Below, in pieces: positions 43,839 through 55,318 of a stretch of DNA of 64,000 nucleotides (the first letter of the stretch is position 1; each line of letters starts with the position of its first letter). Source of the DNA: Guptibacillus spartinae. GTDB lineage: Bacteria > Bacillota > Bacilli > Bacillales > Guptibacillaceae. The stretch lies in NCBI RefSeq assembly GCF_028610625.1, contig NZ_JAQQWU010000002.1, forward strand, positions 248,001-312,000, given 5' to 3'. Below the pieces are notes generated by a model that did not search any database, was not told the DNA's origin, and saw only the letters and a list, made by a program, of their open reading frames with translations. The translations under genes were made by a program, and so were the position numbers.

Positions 43839-45626
43839 TTATTCCTTTTCAGCAGCCACTGGCTTCTTAGCAAGCTCAAGGTGAAGCTCTTTTAACTGGT
43901 CTTCGCTAACTGGAGAAGGTGCTTCTGTTAACAAGCAACTAGCGCTTGCCGTTTTAGGGAATGCAATCGTGTCGCGAAGGTTAGTTCTACCAGCTAGCAA
44001 CATCACAAGACGATCAAGACCGAATGCGATTCCGCCATGTGGGGGTGTTCCATATTCAAATGCTTCCAGTAGGAAACCAAACTCAGCCTCTGCTTCTTCT
44101 TTTGTAAAGCCTAGCGCTTTAAACATTTTCTCTTGAACATCCCGTTGGAAAATACGCTGTGAGCCTCCACCTAACTCATAACCGTTTAGAACAAGGTCAT
44201 AGGCATCTGCACGAACTTTTCCAGGCTCTTCCTCGAGAAGATGAAGATCTTCTTTCAAAGGCATTGTAAATGGATGGTGTTCAGCAAAATAGCGATCTGC
44301 TTCCTCATCATAACTCATCAGCGGGAAGTCCATGACCCAAAGGAAATTAAACTTAGAATAGTCAATAAGATTAAGATCTTTTCCAAGTTTTGAACGAAGA
44401 GAACCGAGACTATCTGCTACGACAGATTTACTGTCAGCTACGAACAGAAGAAGGTCACCTGCTTCTGCATCAAAAGCTTCTTTCAGTTGCGCAGTAAGAG
44501 CTTCGTTAAAGAATTTAGAAATAGGTCCTTTCAAACCTTCTTCTTCCACTTTTAACCATGCGAGACCTTTTGCTTTGTATGTTTTCACATATTCTGTTAA
44601 AGCATCGATATCTTTACGTGAGTATTCGCTAGCAGCGCCTTTCGCATTAATTCCTTTAACAGCTCCTCCAGAAGCAACAGCTCCAGAGAACACTTTAAAA
44701 TCAGAGTCTTTTACAAGTTCTGATACGTCCACAAATTCCATCTCAAAACGTGTATCAGGTTTATCAGAGCCATATCGATTCATCGCTTCGGCATGAGTCA
44801 TACGCTGGAACGGGGCATTTATTTCTATCCCCTTCGTTTCTTTTAATACCGCGCTCATCATTTCTTCCATCATTTTAATCAAATCTTCTTTCGAAAGGAA
44901 CGATGTTTCAATGTCGACTTGAGTAAATTCAGGTTGACGATCCGCTCGAAGGTCTTCATCACGGAAGCAGCGAACAACCTGGTAATATCGCTCAAAACCT
45001 GAAACCATCAATAGTTGCTTGAACAGCTGAGGAGACTGTGGAAGCGCGTAGAATTCACCTTCGTGAACACGGCTTGGAACAAGATAGTCACGAGCTCCCT
45101 CAGGGGTACTTTTCGTTAGCATTGGTGTTTCAATTTCAAGGAATTCATTTTGATCTAAAAAGTCACGTATTACCTTTGTTGTGCGATGACGAAGCTTGAA
45201 CGTTTCTTGCATCACCGGACGGCGTAAATCCAAGTAACGATATTTCAATCGGATATCTTCGCCAACCTCTACGTCGTTTGCAATGCTAATGGGAGGATTT
45301 TTAGCTGCATTAAGAATTTCAAGTGATTCAGCATGTACTTCAATGGAGCCTGTTGGAAGATTTGGGTTTACTGTTCCTTCTCCACGTGCCACCACTTTCC
45401 CCGTTATGCCAAGAACATATTCATTTCTTACATTTTCCGCTAGTTCTAGAGCTTCTTTTGATAGATCCGGGTTAAAAACAACTTGTACGATCCCTGAACG
45501 GTCTCTAAAATCAATAAAGATCAACCCGCCAAGATCACGACGTTTTTGAACCCACCCTTTCAACTCGACTGTTTCTCCAATTTCATTTTCACGAATTGTT
45601 CCGCATGCATGGCTTCTTCCGATCAT
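43839..45626 (-). CDS. aspS: Aspartyl-tRNA synthetase
   Basis: A 595-residue class II synthetase: the OB-fold anticodon domain ([30 protein letters not shown]), class II motif 2 with [20 protein letters not shown], the [11 protein letters not shown] flipping region, the bacterial insertion domain (about 280-420) and motif 3 [17 protein letters not shown]. The start overlaps the hisS stop by four bases, so it is translated from the same mRNA and controlled by the hisS T-box. Confidence 0.97.
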   Translation of the reverse strand: MIGRSHACGTIRENEIGETVELKGWVQKRRDLGGLIFIDFRDRSGIVQVVFNPDLSKEALELAENVRNEYVLGITGKVVARGEGTVNPNLPTGSIEVHAESLEILNAAKNPPISIANDVEVGEDIRLKYRYLDLRRPVMQETFKLRHRTTKVIRDFLDQNEFLEIETPMLTKSTPEGARDYLVPSRVHEGEFYALPQSPQLFKQLLMVSGFERYYQVVRCFRDEDLRADRQPEFTQVDIETSFLSKEDLIKMMEEMMSAVLKETKGIEINAPFQRMTHAEAMNRYGSDKPDTRFEMEFVDVSELVKDSDFKVFSGAVASGGAVKGINAKGAASEYSRKDIDALTEYVKTYKAKGLAWLKVEEEGLKGPISKFFNEALTAQLKEAFDAEAGDLLLFVADSKSVVADSLGSLRSKLGKDLNLIDYSKFNFLWVMDFPLMSYDEEADRYFAEHHPFTMPLKEDLHLLEEEPGKVRADAYDLVLNGYELGGGSQRIFQRDVQEKMFKALGFTKEEAEAEFGFLLEAFEYGTPPHGGIAFGLDRLVMLLAGRTNLRDTIAFPKTASASCLLTEAPSPVSEDQLKELHLELAKKPVAAEKE

Positions 45627-46909
45627 TCTCCAACTTCCTCCTTTAATTTCTTAACAAGATAGCGATCTACTTCTGAGAGGCTTATTGCTTCCTGCTCACC
45701 AGTGTTCATATCTTTTATATTAATTTCATTTTTCTCGATTTCTTCATCACCTAAGATGGCAACAAATTTTGAGTTTAGTCGATTAGCCGCTTTAAACTGT
45801 CCTTTCATCTTCTTATCAAGATAGTCACGCTCAGTGGAAAGTCCAGCTTTTCTAAGTGTTTGAACAAGACCGTTAGAAACTTTCTGTGCTTCCTCGCCCA
45901 TTGTGACAACATAGCAATCAATCGTCTTTTCGATCGGTAGGTCTACGCCTTCTGCTTCTAACGCCATTAACAAGCGTTCAATACTCATCGCAAACCCAAT
46001 TCCTGGCGTTGATGGGCCACCCATCTCTTCAACTAGGCCGTTATAACGACCACCACCGCTAAGTGTGGTAATCGCACCAAATCCGTCAGCGTCGCTCATA
46101 ATCTCAAATGCCGTGTGATTATAATAATCCAGTCCACGTACAAGGCGATCATCAAGAACATATTCGATTCCCATTTGATCCAATGCTTCTTTGACTTTAG
46201 CAAAATAAGTGGAAGAATCTTCATTCAAGTAATCAATGATAGATGGTGCAGTCGCCATTAATTCATGATCACGATCCTTTTTACAATCCAAAATGCGGAG
46301 TGGGTTTTTCTCGAGACGACTTTGACAGTCACTACAAAACTCTCCAATTCTCGGTTCAAAATGGTTAATAAGTGCTTCTCGGTGAGCTTCACGACTTTCT
46401 TTATCGCCAAGACTATTCAAATAAAGCTTAAGTTTTTTAAGCCCCAATTCTTGATACAAGCTCATCGCAAGAGCAATTACCTCTGCATCAATAGAAGGAT
46501 CATTACTACCAAGCGCCTCAATCCCGAACTGAACAAACTGTCTCATACGTCCTGATTGAGGCCGTTCATATCGAAACATAGGGCCGATATAATACAATTT
46601 AACGGGCTGCTCAGGTAAACCGTACATTTTGTTATTCACATATGCACGAACGGCTGAAGCCGTTCCCTCAGGACGAAGTGTTAAGCTACGATTTCCTCGA
46701 TCTTCAAATGTATACATTTCTTTTTGAACGATATCTGTTGTATCGCCAACACCGCGTTGGAACAACTCGGTGTGTTCAAAAATGGGTGTGCGTAGTTCAT
46801 GATAATTATATCTACGGCAAATATCTCTCGCCTTATTTTCAATGTATTGCCATAACTCTGAAGTTCCAGGAACAATATCCTGTGTACCTCTAGGAATTTG
46901 AAAACTCAT
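45623..46909 (-). CDS. hisS: Histidyl-tRNA synthetase
   Basis: A 428-residue class II synthetase: [11 protein letters not shown], the [11 protein letters not shown] region of motif 2, [20 protein letters not shown], the histidine motif [15 protein letters not shown], motif 3 [20 protein letters not shown] and a C-terminal anticodon domain. AAGGAGG precedes the ATG. A T-box leader lies upstream, and aspS follows with a four-base overlap. Confidence 0.97.
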   Translation of the reverse strand: MSFQIPRGTQDIVPGTSELWQYIENKARDICRRYNYHELRTPIFEHTELFQRGVGDTTDIVQKEMYTFEDRGNRSLTLRPEGTASAVRAYVNNKMYGLPEQPVKLYYIGPMFRYERPQSGRMRQFVQFGIEALGSNDPSIDAEVIALAMSLYQELGLKKLKLYLNSLGDKESREAHREALINHFEPRIGEFCSDCQSRLEKNPLRILDCKKDRDHELMATAPSIIDYLNEDSSTYFAKVKEALDQMGIEYVLDDRLVRGLDYYNHTAFEIMSDADGFGAITTLSGGGRYNGLVEEMGGPSTPGIGFAMSIERLLMALEAEGVDLPIEKTIDCYVVTMGEEAQKVSNGLVQTLRKAGLSTERDYLDKKMKGQFKAANRLNSKFVAILGDEEIEKNEINIKDMNTGEQEAISLSEVDRYLVKKLKEEVGE

Positions 46910-46983
46910 TCTTTATCCTCCTTTAATCACTTACAAGAAGCTCTCCTCGACTAAACTGAAGCAGTAAAGCTATTTTTGGATAC

Positions 46984-47254
46984 AAAAAAACTCCCATCCC
47001 TGAATCGAAATTCAGGGACGAGAGTTACCCGCGGTGCCACCCTAATGGAAGGACGAATCCTTCCTCTTAAAACAGTTAACGCCTGTTTACGTCATCCCCT
47101 ACTGAGTGACCTGTTCGGAGACGATCCTTGGAAGTGTCTTTCAAAAAAGCGGTATCGAGAAATGCTCTCAGCCTAACGGCATTTCCTCTCTGCTCAACCC
47201 TGACTTTTTTTACTTTTCTTCCTCATCGGAGCTTCGTATCGATTTACTGAATTG
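46984..47254 (-). promoter_or_regulatory. T-box leader of hisS-aspS
   Basis: The T-box sequence GGTGGCACCGCGG lies at 47029-47041 on the minus strand, followed by terminator arms AACTCTCGTCCCTGAA/TTCAGGGATGGGAGTT and seven T. The antiterminator and Stem I lie within 47045-47250. The 5' end is set from the promoter at 47261-47289. The terminator is nearly the same as that of the alaS leader. Confidence 0.93.
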
Positions 47255-47260
47255 TTTTCT

Positions 47261-47289
47261 ATCATACGAGTCAGCGTTTTTTTTGTCAA
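47261..47289 (-). promoter_or_regulatory. Sigma-A promoter of the hisS leader
   Basis: TTGACA (47289-47284) and TATGAT (47266-47261) on the minus strand, 17 bp apart, just upstream of the T-box leader. Confidence 0.85.
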
Positions 47290-47306
47290 GTGTATTAAGG
47301 GTAGTT

Positions 47307-47480
47307 TTACCTTTTCATTTTTTGTTTCATGATTTTAACACTTTTTAGCGAAAGACCAAATTCTTCTGCAAGTTCCATATTTGACAAACACTGTTCTTTT
47401 TGTAGAAAATCATGAAAGTCGACGCCAAATTCTGGTTGGGACATGTTGTAGCTCATCATTTCTTTATTCGTGGATCGCAT
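47307..47480 (-). CDS. yrzK: Small HTH-like protein (yrzK position)
   Basis: A 57-residue ORF with MSQPEFGVDFHDFLQKE in its first half and a helix-turn-helix-like end (LSNMELAEEFGLSLKSVKIM then KQKMKR). AGAGGGTGA lies six bases before the ATG. B. subtilis has a gene of similar size, yrzK, at this place between hisS and the amidase yrvJ; the symbol is given on synteny and length. It is upstream of the hisS promoter on the same strand. Confidence 0.7.
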   Translation of the reverse strand: MRSTNKEMMSYNMSQPEFGVDFHDFLQKEQCLSNMELAEEFGLSLKSVKIMKQKMKR

Positions 47481-47611
47481 GAAAGCTCACCCTCTTCGTA
47501 TATTATTTTCTTAGTTTCACCAAAAATCAGTGGTTTTACAACTAAACGAAGGAATCTTTTCATCCGATAAAGAAATTATCTAAGCTAAGGTTTATTGAAA
47601 GGAGATTTCCA

Positions 47612-49036
47612 TTGAAAAGAACGATTTTTATGGCCTTATTTTTCATAGCGATTCTTACTCCTCATACAGTATCAGCTAGCAGTGCTTTTTTCGAACAAAC
47701 GGTTAATGTTCGATCACAAGCATCTATTTCGTCTACAATTATTGCTCAAGTGCATCAAGGCGACAAAGCAACGATCATGGAGAAGCAAGATGATTGGCTA
47801 TATGTAGAGCTTGCTACGGGAGAAAAAGGTTGGGTAGCTAGCCGGTACGCAAGGTTAACGACAGATACAGAAAATGAGCAAACGATTCAATCGACTGTAT
47901 CTGATTTACAAGTACGATCTGGTCCAGGCAAAGAATACAAAACTCTTGGAAGTATTTCTCAAGATAGCGAATGGAACGTTTTAAGGAGCGAAGGTGATTG
48001 GATTTCAATCGATTATAACGGACAAACAGGTTGGGTGGCTTCATGGTTAGTAAATTCAGCGTCTCAAGAGAATGAACAGCTCTCCGGTACAAATAAAGAA
48101 GTCATGACACGACTGTTAAATGTTCGAGAAATGCCTGGAACAGAAAATCGCATTTTATCTCAGCTTCCTTCAGGTTCAGTCGTCGAAGAAATGAAAACAG
48201 AGAATAATTGGAGTTTCATCCGATATGCCAATGGACAAACAGGTTGGGTGGACAGCACCTACTTAAAAAATACCGACAAGAAGGAAGAAGAAGGATTTGC
48301 AACGATCCTTTATCACGCAACGAACCTTAGAAGCGGTCCAGGGTTAAGCTATCGTGTGATTGAGCAAGCAGCGACCCATGAGCGCTACCAAATCGTCGAA
48401 ATGGAAGGTAACTGGTATCGCATTCTCCTTTCTGATGGGCGTACAGCTTACGTAGCAGATTGGGTCGTTACCACCGCTTCAAAACTTTCAACTTCACCCG
48501 CATTCAATTCAGGAAAAACAGTCGTTCTCGATGCTGGGCACGGTGGCTTTGATAGTGGAGCCTTAGGAGTTACTACGCTAGAAAAAATTCTTACGCTTAA
48601 AACCACCACCTCTATTGCTGAAAAATTAAAAAATGCAGGTGTAGAGGTTATTTTAACAAGAAATGATGATACCTTTATTTCCCTTGCAGAACGAACGATG
48701 ACATCCGAGCGCTATCAGGCAGATGCTTTTATTAGCATTCATTTTGATAGCACTGTCGATCCAACGGCAAATGGTACCACTACTTATTATTACGAGGACG
48801 GAGATATGCCACTTGCCACGGCGATCCACACTGAGATTGGCGACGATACTTCACTCCGAGATCGCGGCATACGGTTTGGAAATTACTATGTACTTCGAAA
48901 TAATCAGCAGCCTTCCGTTCTTCTTGAGCTTGGCTTTCTTTCTAACCCATGGGAAGAGCAATTAGTAAATAGGGCAGCGTATCAAAATAACATAACAACA
49001 GAAATTTCAAATGGCATTCTTACTTTTTTGGAATGA
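47612..49036 (+). CDS. yrvJ: Secreted N-acetylmuramoyl-L-alanine amidase with four SH3 domains
   Basis: A 474-residue exported protein: signal peptide KRTIFMALFFIAILTPHTVS followed by ASS, four bacterial SH3 domains (each with NVRSQAS/VRSGPG/NVREMPG/LRSGPG and GWVAS/GWVDS/YVADW), and a C-terminal Amidase_3 domain (about 305-474) with VVLDAGHGGFDSGA, ILTRNDDTFISLAERT, ADAFISIHFDS and a late LELGFLSNPWEE. The zinc ligands are the two His and the first Glu region. It cleaves the stem peptide from glycan. The start is TTG at 47612, seven bases after AAAGGAG. Confidence 0.93.
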   Translation: MKRTIFMALFFIAILTPHTVSASSAFFEQTVNVRSQASISSTIIAQVHQGDKATIMEKQDDWLYVELATGEKGWVASRYARLTTDTENEQTIQSTVSDLQVRSGPGKEYKTLGSISQDSEWNVLRSEGDWISIDYNGQTGWVASWLVNSASQENEQLSGTNKEVMTRLLNVREMPGTENRILSQLPSGSVVEEMKTENNWSFIRYANGQTGWVDSTYLKNTDKKEEEGFATILYHATNLRSGPGLSYRVIEQAATHERYQIVEMEGNWYRILLSDGRTAYVADWVVTTASKLSTSPAFNSGKTVVLDAGHGGFDSGALGVTTLEKILTLKTTTSIAEKLKNAGVEVILTRNDDTFISLAERTMTSERYQADAFISIHFDSTVDPTANGTTTYYYEDGDMPLATAIHTEIGDDTSLRDRGIRFGNYYVLRNNQQPSVLLELGFLSNPWEEQLVNRAAYQNNITTEISNGILTFLE

Positions 49037-49097
49037 GCGAAACATCGAGATTTCAACAATATAAGCTAATATAGCAAAAAAACAAATAGACAAATAG

Positions 49098-49134
49098 AGA
49101 AAAACCGCGCCCAAAAGGAACGCGGTTTTTCTCT
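49098..49134. terminator. Bidirectional terminator between yrvJ and dtd
   Basis: AGAAAAACCGCG/CGCGGTTTTTCT hairpin with an 11-base loop; functions for both convergent genes. Confidence 0.9.
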
Positions 49135-49576
49135 ATTCTTTACTTTCCATCACCAGAGTGACCGGACCATCATTCGTAAGCTGAACATCCATCATTTCTC
49201 CGAATATTCCAGTCTGTACGTCGAGGTCTTCTTTTCTAAGTAGCTCATTAAACTTCTCATAGAGAAGAATGGCATCAGAAGGCTTAGCTGCCTTCATAAA
49301 ATTAGGACGCCTTCCTTTGCGACAATCCCCGTATAGAGTAAATTGTGAAATCGAAAGAATGGCCCCACCTTTATCTTTAACAGATAAATTCATGCGATCA
49401 TTTTCATCTTCAAATATACGAAGGTTAGCAATCTTAGAAGCAAGATAAGCGGCATCTCCCTCTGTATCTTCGTGAGTGACGCCTAGAAGAACGACAAGTC
49501 CAGAATCAATCTGGCCTGTAGTCTCGCCTTTCACGGTGACTGAGGCATGCTTAGAACGTTGTATAACGGCTTTCAT
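49133..49576 (-). CDS. dtd: D-aminoacyl-tRNA deacylase
   Basis: A 147-residue enzyme that removes D-amino acids mischarged to tRNA. Motifs [38 protein letters not shown] with the SQFTL core, and the late [15 protein letters not shown] with the GP cis-proline motif are all present. The ATG at 49576 has AAGGAAG upstream; it is 19 bases downstream of rel in the conserved rel-dtd pair. Confidence 0.96.
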   Translation of the reverse strand: MKAVIQRSKHASVTVKGETTGQIDSGLVVLLGVTHEDTEGDAAYLASKIANLRIFEDENDRMNLSVKDKGGAILSISQFTLYGDCRKGRRPNFMKAAKPSDAILLYEKFNELLRKEDLDVQTGIFGEMMDVQLTNDGPVTLVMESKE

Positions 49577-49595
49577 GAAGAACTTCCTTTCTACT

Positions 49596-51776
49596 TTACT
49601 GCATAATTCTGCGCACAGCATAAATATCTGGAATGCGCTTCACTCGCTCAACGACTTTCTGAAGATGAGCGGTATTCCGGATCGAAACGGTCATGCTGAT
49701 CGTAGCCATTTTGTTGTTATCTGATCGACCAGAGACGGACGTCATATCCGTTTTAGTTTCAGCGACAGCTTGAAGAACTTCGTTCAAAAGCCCACGGCGA
49801 TCAAATCCGCTGATTTCGATATCCACATTATAATTTTTGGGAGAGTCACTTTCCCATTCAACCTCTAAAAGACGCTCCTGCCCATTCTCTTCATTTACAT
49901 TAGGGCAGTCTTTCCTGTGAATCGATACTCCTCTTCCCTTAGTAATGTATCCTACAATATCATCACCTGGAACAGGGTTACAGCATCGTGAAAGACGGAT
50001 GAGCAGATTGTCGATCCCTTTCACTCGCACACCAGATTCTGCTCTCTTCGGAGGACGTGAAGGTGTATGTGTCTTACCTTCGATAATGGACTTCGCTAAC
50101 TCTTCTTCCTGCTCTTTCGTCCGTTCTTTACGAGCTTTATCTGTCAGTCTTGTCGCAATTTGCGCAGCGGTAATTCCACCATAACCAACTGCTGCATACA
50201 TATCTTCTTCACTTGTAAAGTTGAATTTTTTTGATACATTCGCTATGTTATCTGCTGTAAGAACAGCTTTTAACTCAAAACCATGGTTTTTAATTTCTTT
50301 TTCTACTAGTTCACGGCCCTTTTCTACATTTTCTTCACGCTTTTCTTTTTTAAACCACTGTTTAATTTTATTCTTAGCGTGAGAACTTTGACTAATTTTG
50401 AGCCAGTCTTTACTAGGACCATAAGAGTGCTTCGAAGTGAGAACTTCAACAATATCGCCGGTTTTTAATCGGTGATCGAGTGGTACCATTTTGCCATTCA
50501 CTTTGGCACCAATACAATGATTACCGATTTCGGTATGAATACGGTAAGCGAAATCTAGAGGCACCGAGCCAGTTGGCAACTCAAAAACGTCTCCTTTAGG
50601 CGTAAAAACAAATACCATATCACTAAATAAATCAATCTTAAGTGATTCCATAAATTCTTCTGCATTAGATACATCATTTTGCCATTCAAGGATCTGTCTA
50701 AACCAAGAAAGCTTTTTCTCAAAAGAGCTATTCACTTGATTTTCGTCGCCTTCTTTGTAGGCCCAATGCGCAGCAATCCCGTATTCCGCAACTTTGTGCA
50801 TATCAGAAGTTCGAATTTGCACCTCGAGCGGATCACCTTTTGGACCAATAACAGTCGTATGAAGCGATTGATACATATTTGCTTTTGGCATAGCGATGTA
50901 ATCTTTGAAACGCCCTGGCATAGGCTTCCAGCAAGTATGAATAATACCTAGCACAGCATAACAATCTTTAATGCTGTTTACGACAATACGGACCGCTAGT
51001 AAATCGTAAATTTCATTAAATTGCTTATGTTGCTTAGCCATTTTGCGATAAATACTATAAATATGTTTGGGACGACCAGAAATTTCCGCGTCAATAGACA
51101 CTTCTTTAACACGTTCTTGAATTTCATCCACTACTTCGTGCACAAATCCTTCACGCTCGGCTCGTTTTTTCTGCATTAAGTTCACAATACGGTAATATTG
51201 CTGTGGATTTAAATAGCGAAGTGCTGTATCCTCCAGCTCCCACTTAATGGTGGAAATCCCAAGACGATGCGCAAGCGGCGCAAAAATTTCAAGTGTCTCA
51301 TTTGCCTTTTGCATCTGTTTTTCTTTTGGCATGTGCTTCAATGTCCGCATGTTATGAAGACGATCTGCCAGTTTAATGAGAATGCACCTGATATCTTGTG
51401 CCATGGCAATCATCATTTTACGATGATTTTCTGCTTGTTGCTCACGCTTTGATTTATACTTGATTTTTTTCAGTTTTGTTACGCCGTCGACAAGCATGGC
51501 GAGTTCAGGACTGAATTCATCAGAAATTTGCTCAAGCGTTACGTCAGTGTCTTCGACGACATCATGAAGAAAGCCCCCTGCAACTGTAACGGGGTCCACT
51601 TCAAGATTCACAAGAATGCCAGCAACCTCAATAGGATGAATAATATAGGGTTCACCCGATTTACGGTACTGGCCTTCATGTGCGTTTCGCGCGTATTCAT
51701 ATGCTCTATTAAGATAGGAGAGATCGTCTTCAGACAAATACTGCTCCGCTCTTTCCATCACTTCTTCTATCGTCAT
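49596..51776 (-). CDS. rel: Bifunctional (p)ppGpp synthetase/hydrolase Rel
   Basis: A 726-residue Rel/SpoT-type enzyme: HD hydrolase domain ([33 protein letters not shown] with the HD pair), synthetase domain ([53 protein letters not shown]), TGS domain ([19 protein letters not shown]), zinc-finger region ([20 protein letters not shown]) and C-terminal ACT domain. All catalytic segments for both activities look intact. ATG at 51776 follows AAGGTG; a TTG lies one codon earlier. Confidence 0.97.
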   Translation of the reverse strand: MTIEEVMERAEQYLSEDDLSYLNRAYEYARNAHEGQYRKSGEPYIIHPIEVAGILVNLEVDPVTVAGGFLHDVVEDTDVTLEQISDEFSPELAMLVDGVTKLKKIKYKSKREQQAENHRKMMIAMAQDIRCILIKLADRLHNMRTLKHMPKEKQMQKANETLEIFAPLAHRLGISTIKWELEDTALRYLNPQQYYRIVNLMQKKRAEREGFVHEVVDEIQERVKEVSIDAEISGRPKHIYSIYRKMAKQHKQFNEIYDLLAVRIVVNSIKDCYAVLGIIHTCWKPMPGRFKDYIAMPKANMYQSLHTTVIGPKGDPLEVQIRTSDMHKVAEYGIAAHWAYKEGDENQVNSSFEKKLSWFRQILEWQNDVSNAEEFMESLKIDLFSDMVFVFTPKGDVFELPTGSVPLDFAYRIHTEIGNHCIGAKVNGKMVPLDHRLKTGDIVEVLTSKHSYGPSKDWLKISQSSHAKNKIKQWFKKEKREENVEKGRELVEKEIKNHGFELKAVLTADNIANVSKKFNFTSEEDMYAAVGYGGITAAQIATRLTDKARKERTKEQEEELAKSIIEGKTHTPSRPPKRAESGVRVKGIDNLLIRLSRCCNPVPGDDIVGYITKGRGVSIHRKDCPNVNEENGQERLLEVEWESDSPKNYNVDIEISGFDRRGLLNEVLQAVAETKTDMTSVSGRSDNNKMATISMTVSIRNTAHLQKVVERVKRIPDIYAVRRIMQ

Positions 51777-51914
51777 CAAATCACCTTGATTACTGTTGGT
51801 ATATTGCTTCTATTATCGTTAAAAAAAGTCAGCATGTAAAGAGATTAAGAGAAAAATGTCGTTTTTCCCACTTGTTCATACCAAAATCACCTTGATAAAG
51901 GTTCATAAAGAGAA

Positions 51915-51938
51915 AGAGCGTCCGGTAATTCGGACACT
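51915..51938 (-). terminator. Terminator of apt
   Basis: AGTGTCCG/CGGACGCT hairpin (one G-U pair) and CTTTCTCTTT on the minus strand. Confidence 0.75.
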
Positions 51939-51945
51939 CCAGTCT

Positions 51946-52458
51946 TTAGTATGTCATTAACGTAAAGATATCATGACGATCAAGATTTTTACGACCTTCA
52001 AGATAGGAAAGTTCAATCATGAAAGCAAGTCCTACTACGACTCCTCCAAGCATTTCTACAAGTTCAATTGTCGCATTAATCGTACCGCCTGTAGCAAGTA
52101 AATCATCCGTGATTAAGACTCTTTGCCCCGGTTTAATCGCATCCTTATGAATCGTAAGGACGTCTTTTCCGTATTCAAGACCATAGTCTACTTTAGCTAC
52201 TTCACGTGGTAATTTGCCTTCTTTTCGAACAGGCACAAAACCAACACCCAGGATATATGAAACTGGGCATCCTACGATAAATCCTCTTGCTTCTGGTCCT
52301 ACAATAACATCAACATTTTTATCTTTCGCGAAATCCGCAATATCATTTACGACTCCACGATAAGCTTCGCCGTTTTGCATTAACGGAGTGATGTCTTTAA
52401 AACGAATACCCTCTTTCGGATAATCTTCAACCACTGCGATATAATCTTTATAATTCAT
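51946..52458 (-). CDS. apt: Adenine phosphoribosyltransferase
   Basis: A 170-residue type I phosphoribosyltransferase: [40 protein letters not shown], the flexible loop [20 protein letters not shown], and the PRPP-binding [20 protein letters not shown]. It converts adenine and PRPP to AMP. Its ATG directly abuts the recJ stop (TAAATG), with a GAGGAGG inside the end of recJ. Confidence 0.97.
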   Translation of the reverse strand: MNYKDYIAVVEDYPKEGIRFKDITPLMQNGEAYRGVVNDIADFAKDKNVDVIVGPEARGFIVGCPVSYILGVGFVPVRKEGKLPREVAKVDYGLEYGKDVLTIHKDAIKPGQRVLITDDLLATGGTINATIELVEMLGGVVVGLAFMIELSYLEGRKNLDRHDIFTLMTY

Positions 52459-54813
52459 TTACTTAATGGCCTCCTCAGTGCTATTGAAACAATTAACTGA
52501 TTGATCGAACCAACTTTTCAAAGCATGATAGGAGGAATAGCAAAAATCATTTTCGAGCTTTGCCTTTTCAAGCTTACTCCTATACGTTTTAGAAGAAGTT
52601 AATTCCGTTTTGACAGATTGTGGATTTAGTGAAATCAGTCCATTATCCATTGTAACAAAATCTAGCTCAAAAAACACCTCTGACATAAAAGGGACCGTTT
52701 CTTTTGACCATCCTTTATGTTTGGCGAGTTTTTCAGCATCCCGTAAATGGAAACTCCCTTTTTTCATTAAAAAAGCATAGAACCATTTGAAATCTTCCCG
52801 TGACGGTAGGGTTGAGAAAAAATGATCTTCCTCATGTTCAAATACTGCATACGTACGATCTGGTAAACCGCCTGAGCGAAATAGATTTACAAGCTCTTCT
52901 TCTAGGTCAGGAAGATCAAGCAGCATCACATACTTTTCCTCAAATGATAAGTCTTGTTCTGAAGGATTAGTCACAACATAATCCTTCCAGTTATCAAGAC
53001 CAAGTTTTGTGACCGTGTTATTTTGAAAAGCCACCATAACGAGCTTATCAAGAGGAAGTGTTTCCAGGCGTTTCGTTAAATCGCGTATGCCTCGGTAATC
53101 AAAAAGCTGCCATTCATTGACTGCAATATCTTTCACAAAAATTTGTGGTTTTCGAAGTCCGTTCCACTCATTGACAGTGAGCTGACCAATCACACTTACA
53201 GCTGCTCTTGAGGCAATTTCTTCAAAAGCATAGCCAAAATGAAAGCCTACTCCGTCAAGCGTTGAGCCATTTTCCTCAAGTCCCACCTTTAAATGATTGT
53301 CCTGACTACCAATTCGTCGTATTTGCGATAAATGAACATCTTTAAGCATCACAACTGGTTTCGGATTACTCACACCGAAAGGCGCTAGAAGATTCATTTC
53401 TTCAATCGTTTCGAGCGTTACATCTTCTACATGACAGTGAAGATCAACTTTGGTAAGCGGAGTTAGATCTTCATCCGTTAATTTTTCCAAAGCCTGATTG
53501 TTTAATCTTGATCGCAATTGATCGAGGTATTCTAGGTCAATGGTCATTCCCGCCGCCATCGGATGTCCACCAAAATGGGGGAGGATATCTCTACATTCTG
53601 AAAGATTCGCAAACATATCGAACGCTTCGATACTACGAGCGGAACCTTTTGCCACACCTTTTTCTCGATCAATACTCATTACAATCGTTGGACGGTAATA
53701 TTTCTCAACCAGTCGAGAGGCGACAATCCCTATGACGCCTGCGTTCCATCCTTCTCTCGCAATAATGAGAACGCGATTGTTTTCATCACTTAAATGATTC
53801 GTTTCAACTTCTTCGATCGCTTCTTTCGTCATCGTATTTACAAGCTCTTGACGGTTTTTATTCAGAGCATCGATATCAGTGGCAAGCTGTTCTGCTAGCA
53901 ACGGATCATCTGTTGTAAGTAGTTCAACAGCGGGATCTGCACTATCCAAACGTCCTGCCGCGTTTAGCCTTGGGCCTATTCCAAAACCAAGGTGCTCTTC
54001 GTTTAACTCCTGACCTTTCAAGCCACACACGTCCAAAAGCGCTTTAATTCCAGGTTTGCTTGAATTTTGAAGTGCTCGGATCCCTTCACTTGCAAGAAGA
54101 CGATTCTCATCTTGAAGAGGAACTAAATCCGCAATTGTACCCATAGCAGCAATTTCTAGTAAATGTCCTGGAATCCGACCAAGTAAGGCGTGGGATAGTT
54201 TAAAGGCAACACCTACACCTGCTAGTCCCTTAAAAGGATAAGGGCAACCAGGTTTCTTTGGATTAATCGTTGCATAAGCATCTGGAAGTGCAGGTGGTGG
54301 CTCATGGTGATCAGTAATGATGAGATCAACACCTATTTCCTTTGCAACTTCAGCCTCATGGACTCCTGAAATACCGGTATCTACCGTTACAATTAGCTCA
54401 TAACCGTCTTCTTTCGCCTGCCTAAAGGCCGCTTCGTTCGGGCCGTATCCTTCTGTAAATCGATTGGGGATATAGTAATCGAAAGCCGCACCAAGCTCAC
54501 GTAACGTGTAAACTAATACGGTTGTACTACTCACTCCATCTGCATCATAATCCCCAAAAATTAGAATGCGTTCTTCAGAAGCGATTGCACGTTGAATTCT
54601 CTCAACCGCTTCCTTCATCCCGTCCATTAAGAACGGGTCATGATAGGTTAAGTTCTCTTTATATAAAAATCTTCTTGCTTCCTCTTCTCCACTGATACCT
54701 CGATTCACTAAAAGCGAAGCAGCAAGTCGAGAAATACCAAGTTCACTCTGGAGCCGATCAATGCTTGTTTCATCTGTTTCAGCTAGTTTCCAGCGCGTTT
54801 TAGACCTTAACAT
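52459..54813 (-). CDS. recJ: Single-strand DNA exonuclease RecJ
   Basis: A 784-residue nuclease: LIFGDYDADGVSSTTVLVYT (motif I), TVDTGISG (motif II), LIITDHHEPPPALPDAYATI (DHH motif III), GFGIGPRLNAAGRLDSADPA (motif IV), the DHHA1 region with FGGHPMAAGMTID, an OB fold and a longer C-terminal domain typical of Bacillus RecJ. It degrades 5'-ended single-stranded DNA. The ATG at 54813 is preceded by AGAGGTGA; upstream in-frame codons are rejected. Confidence 0.95.
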   Translation of the reverse strand: MLRSKTRWKLAETDETSIDRLQSELGISRLAASLLVNRGISGEEEARRFLYKENLTYHDPFLMDGMKEAVERIQRAIASEERILIFGDYDADGVSSTTVLVYTLRELGAAFDYYIPNRFTEGYGPNEAAFRQAKEDGYELIVTVDTGISGVHEAEVAKEIGVDLIITDHHEPPPALPDAYATINPKKPGCPYPFKGLAGVGVAFKLSHALLGRIPGHLLEIAAMGTIADLVPLQDENRLLASEGIRALQNSSKPGIKALLDVCGLKGQELNEEHLGFGIGPRLNAAGRLDSADPAVELLTTDDPLLAEQLATDIDALNKNRQELVNTMTKEAIEEVETNHLSDENNRVLIIAREGWNAGVIGIVASRLVEKYYRPTIVMSIDREKGVAKGSARSIEAFDMFANLSECRDILPHFGGHPMAAGMTIDLEYLDQLRSRLNNQALEKLTDEDLTPLTKVDLHCHVEDVTLETIEEMNLLAPFGVSNPKPVVMLKDVHLSQIRRIGSQDNHLKVGLEENGSTLDGVGFHFGYAFEEIASRAAVSVIGQLTVNEWNGLRKPQIFVKDIAVNEWQLFDYRGIRDLTKRLETLPLDKLVMVAFQNNTVTKLGLDNWKDYVVTNPSEQDLSFEEKYVMLLDLPDLEEELVNLFRSGGLPDRTYAVFEHEEDHFFSTLPSREDFKWFYAFLMKKGSFHLRDAEKLAKHKGWSKETVPFMSEVFFELDFVTMDNGLISLNPQSVKTELTSSKTYRSKLEKAKLENDFCYSSYHALKSWFDQSVNCFNSTEEAIK

Positions 54814-54907
54814 CGAATCACCTCTTAACCTGTTCATTATATATAGTTTACAAAGGTTTGACCATAGTTCAAGAAGAGGAATCTTATTCAGGTGCGTTTA
54901 TTCACAC

Positions 54908-54938
54908 TAAAAAAAGCCCTGATACAATCAAGGCTTTC
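54908..54938 (-). terminator. Terminator of the LapA-like gene
   Basis: AAAGCCTTGAT/ATCAGGGCTTT hairpin with a further T run on the minus strand; one internal mismatch. Confidence 0.8.
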
Positions 54939-54946
54939 ACATTTTT

Positions 54947-55282
54947 TTATTCCCCGTCAGTTCCTGTTCCTTCATCCATTGCTTCTCCATCAAGTGGCGT
55001 GTGCACCGCTTTTGTTTCGGAAGCAACCGGCTCAGATTTTAACTTCTCATTTTCTCTTTGCAGCTTTTTAAGTTCTCTTTTCATTTTATAATATTTTACC
55101 ATCCCGAATCCAAGGACAAGAATGGCTCCCATCAATACTGATCCTAATATAACAAGCACAAGTGGCCAATCGGAAGTACCAAACACGTAATTGACTTGAA
55201 CTGGATCTACGTTCACAACAGAAAAAACGGCAATAATAAGGGCAAATAAAAGTGCTACAACTAATCCCCACTGTCCCTTCAT
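54947..55282 (-). CDS. yrvD: LapA domain protein (YrvD)
   Basis: A 111-residue membrane protein: two helices (GLVVALLFALIIAVFSVVNV and PLVLVILGSVLMGAILVLGF) joined by a DPVQVNYVFGTSDWP loop, then a coiled coil (KMKRELKKLQRENEKLKSE) and an acidic tail. This is the LapA_dom/DUF1049 layout and the position between recJ and secDF is that of B. subtilis yrvD. Function unknown. Confidence 0.9.
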   Translation of the reverse strand: MKGQWGLVVALLFALIIAVFSVVNVDPVQVNYVFGTSDWPLVLVILGSVLMGAILVLGFGMVKYYKMKRELKKLQRENEKLKSEPVASETKAVHTPLDGEAMDEGTGTDGE

Positions 55283-55318
55283 TTTAATCTACCTCCTCTA
55301 CTTCAATAACTTAATCCG

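Noticed and set aside
46976-47348. Plus-strand frames across the hisS leader
   Set aside because: The region is a T-box leader on the other strand; these frames have no ribosome-binding sites and include structured RNA sequence.
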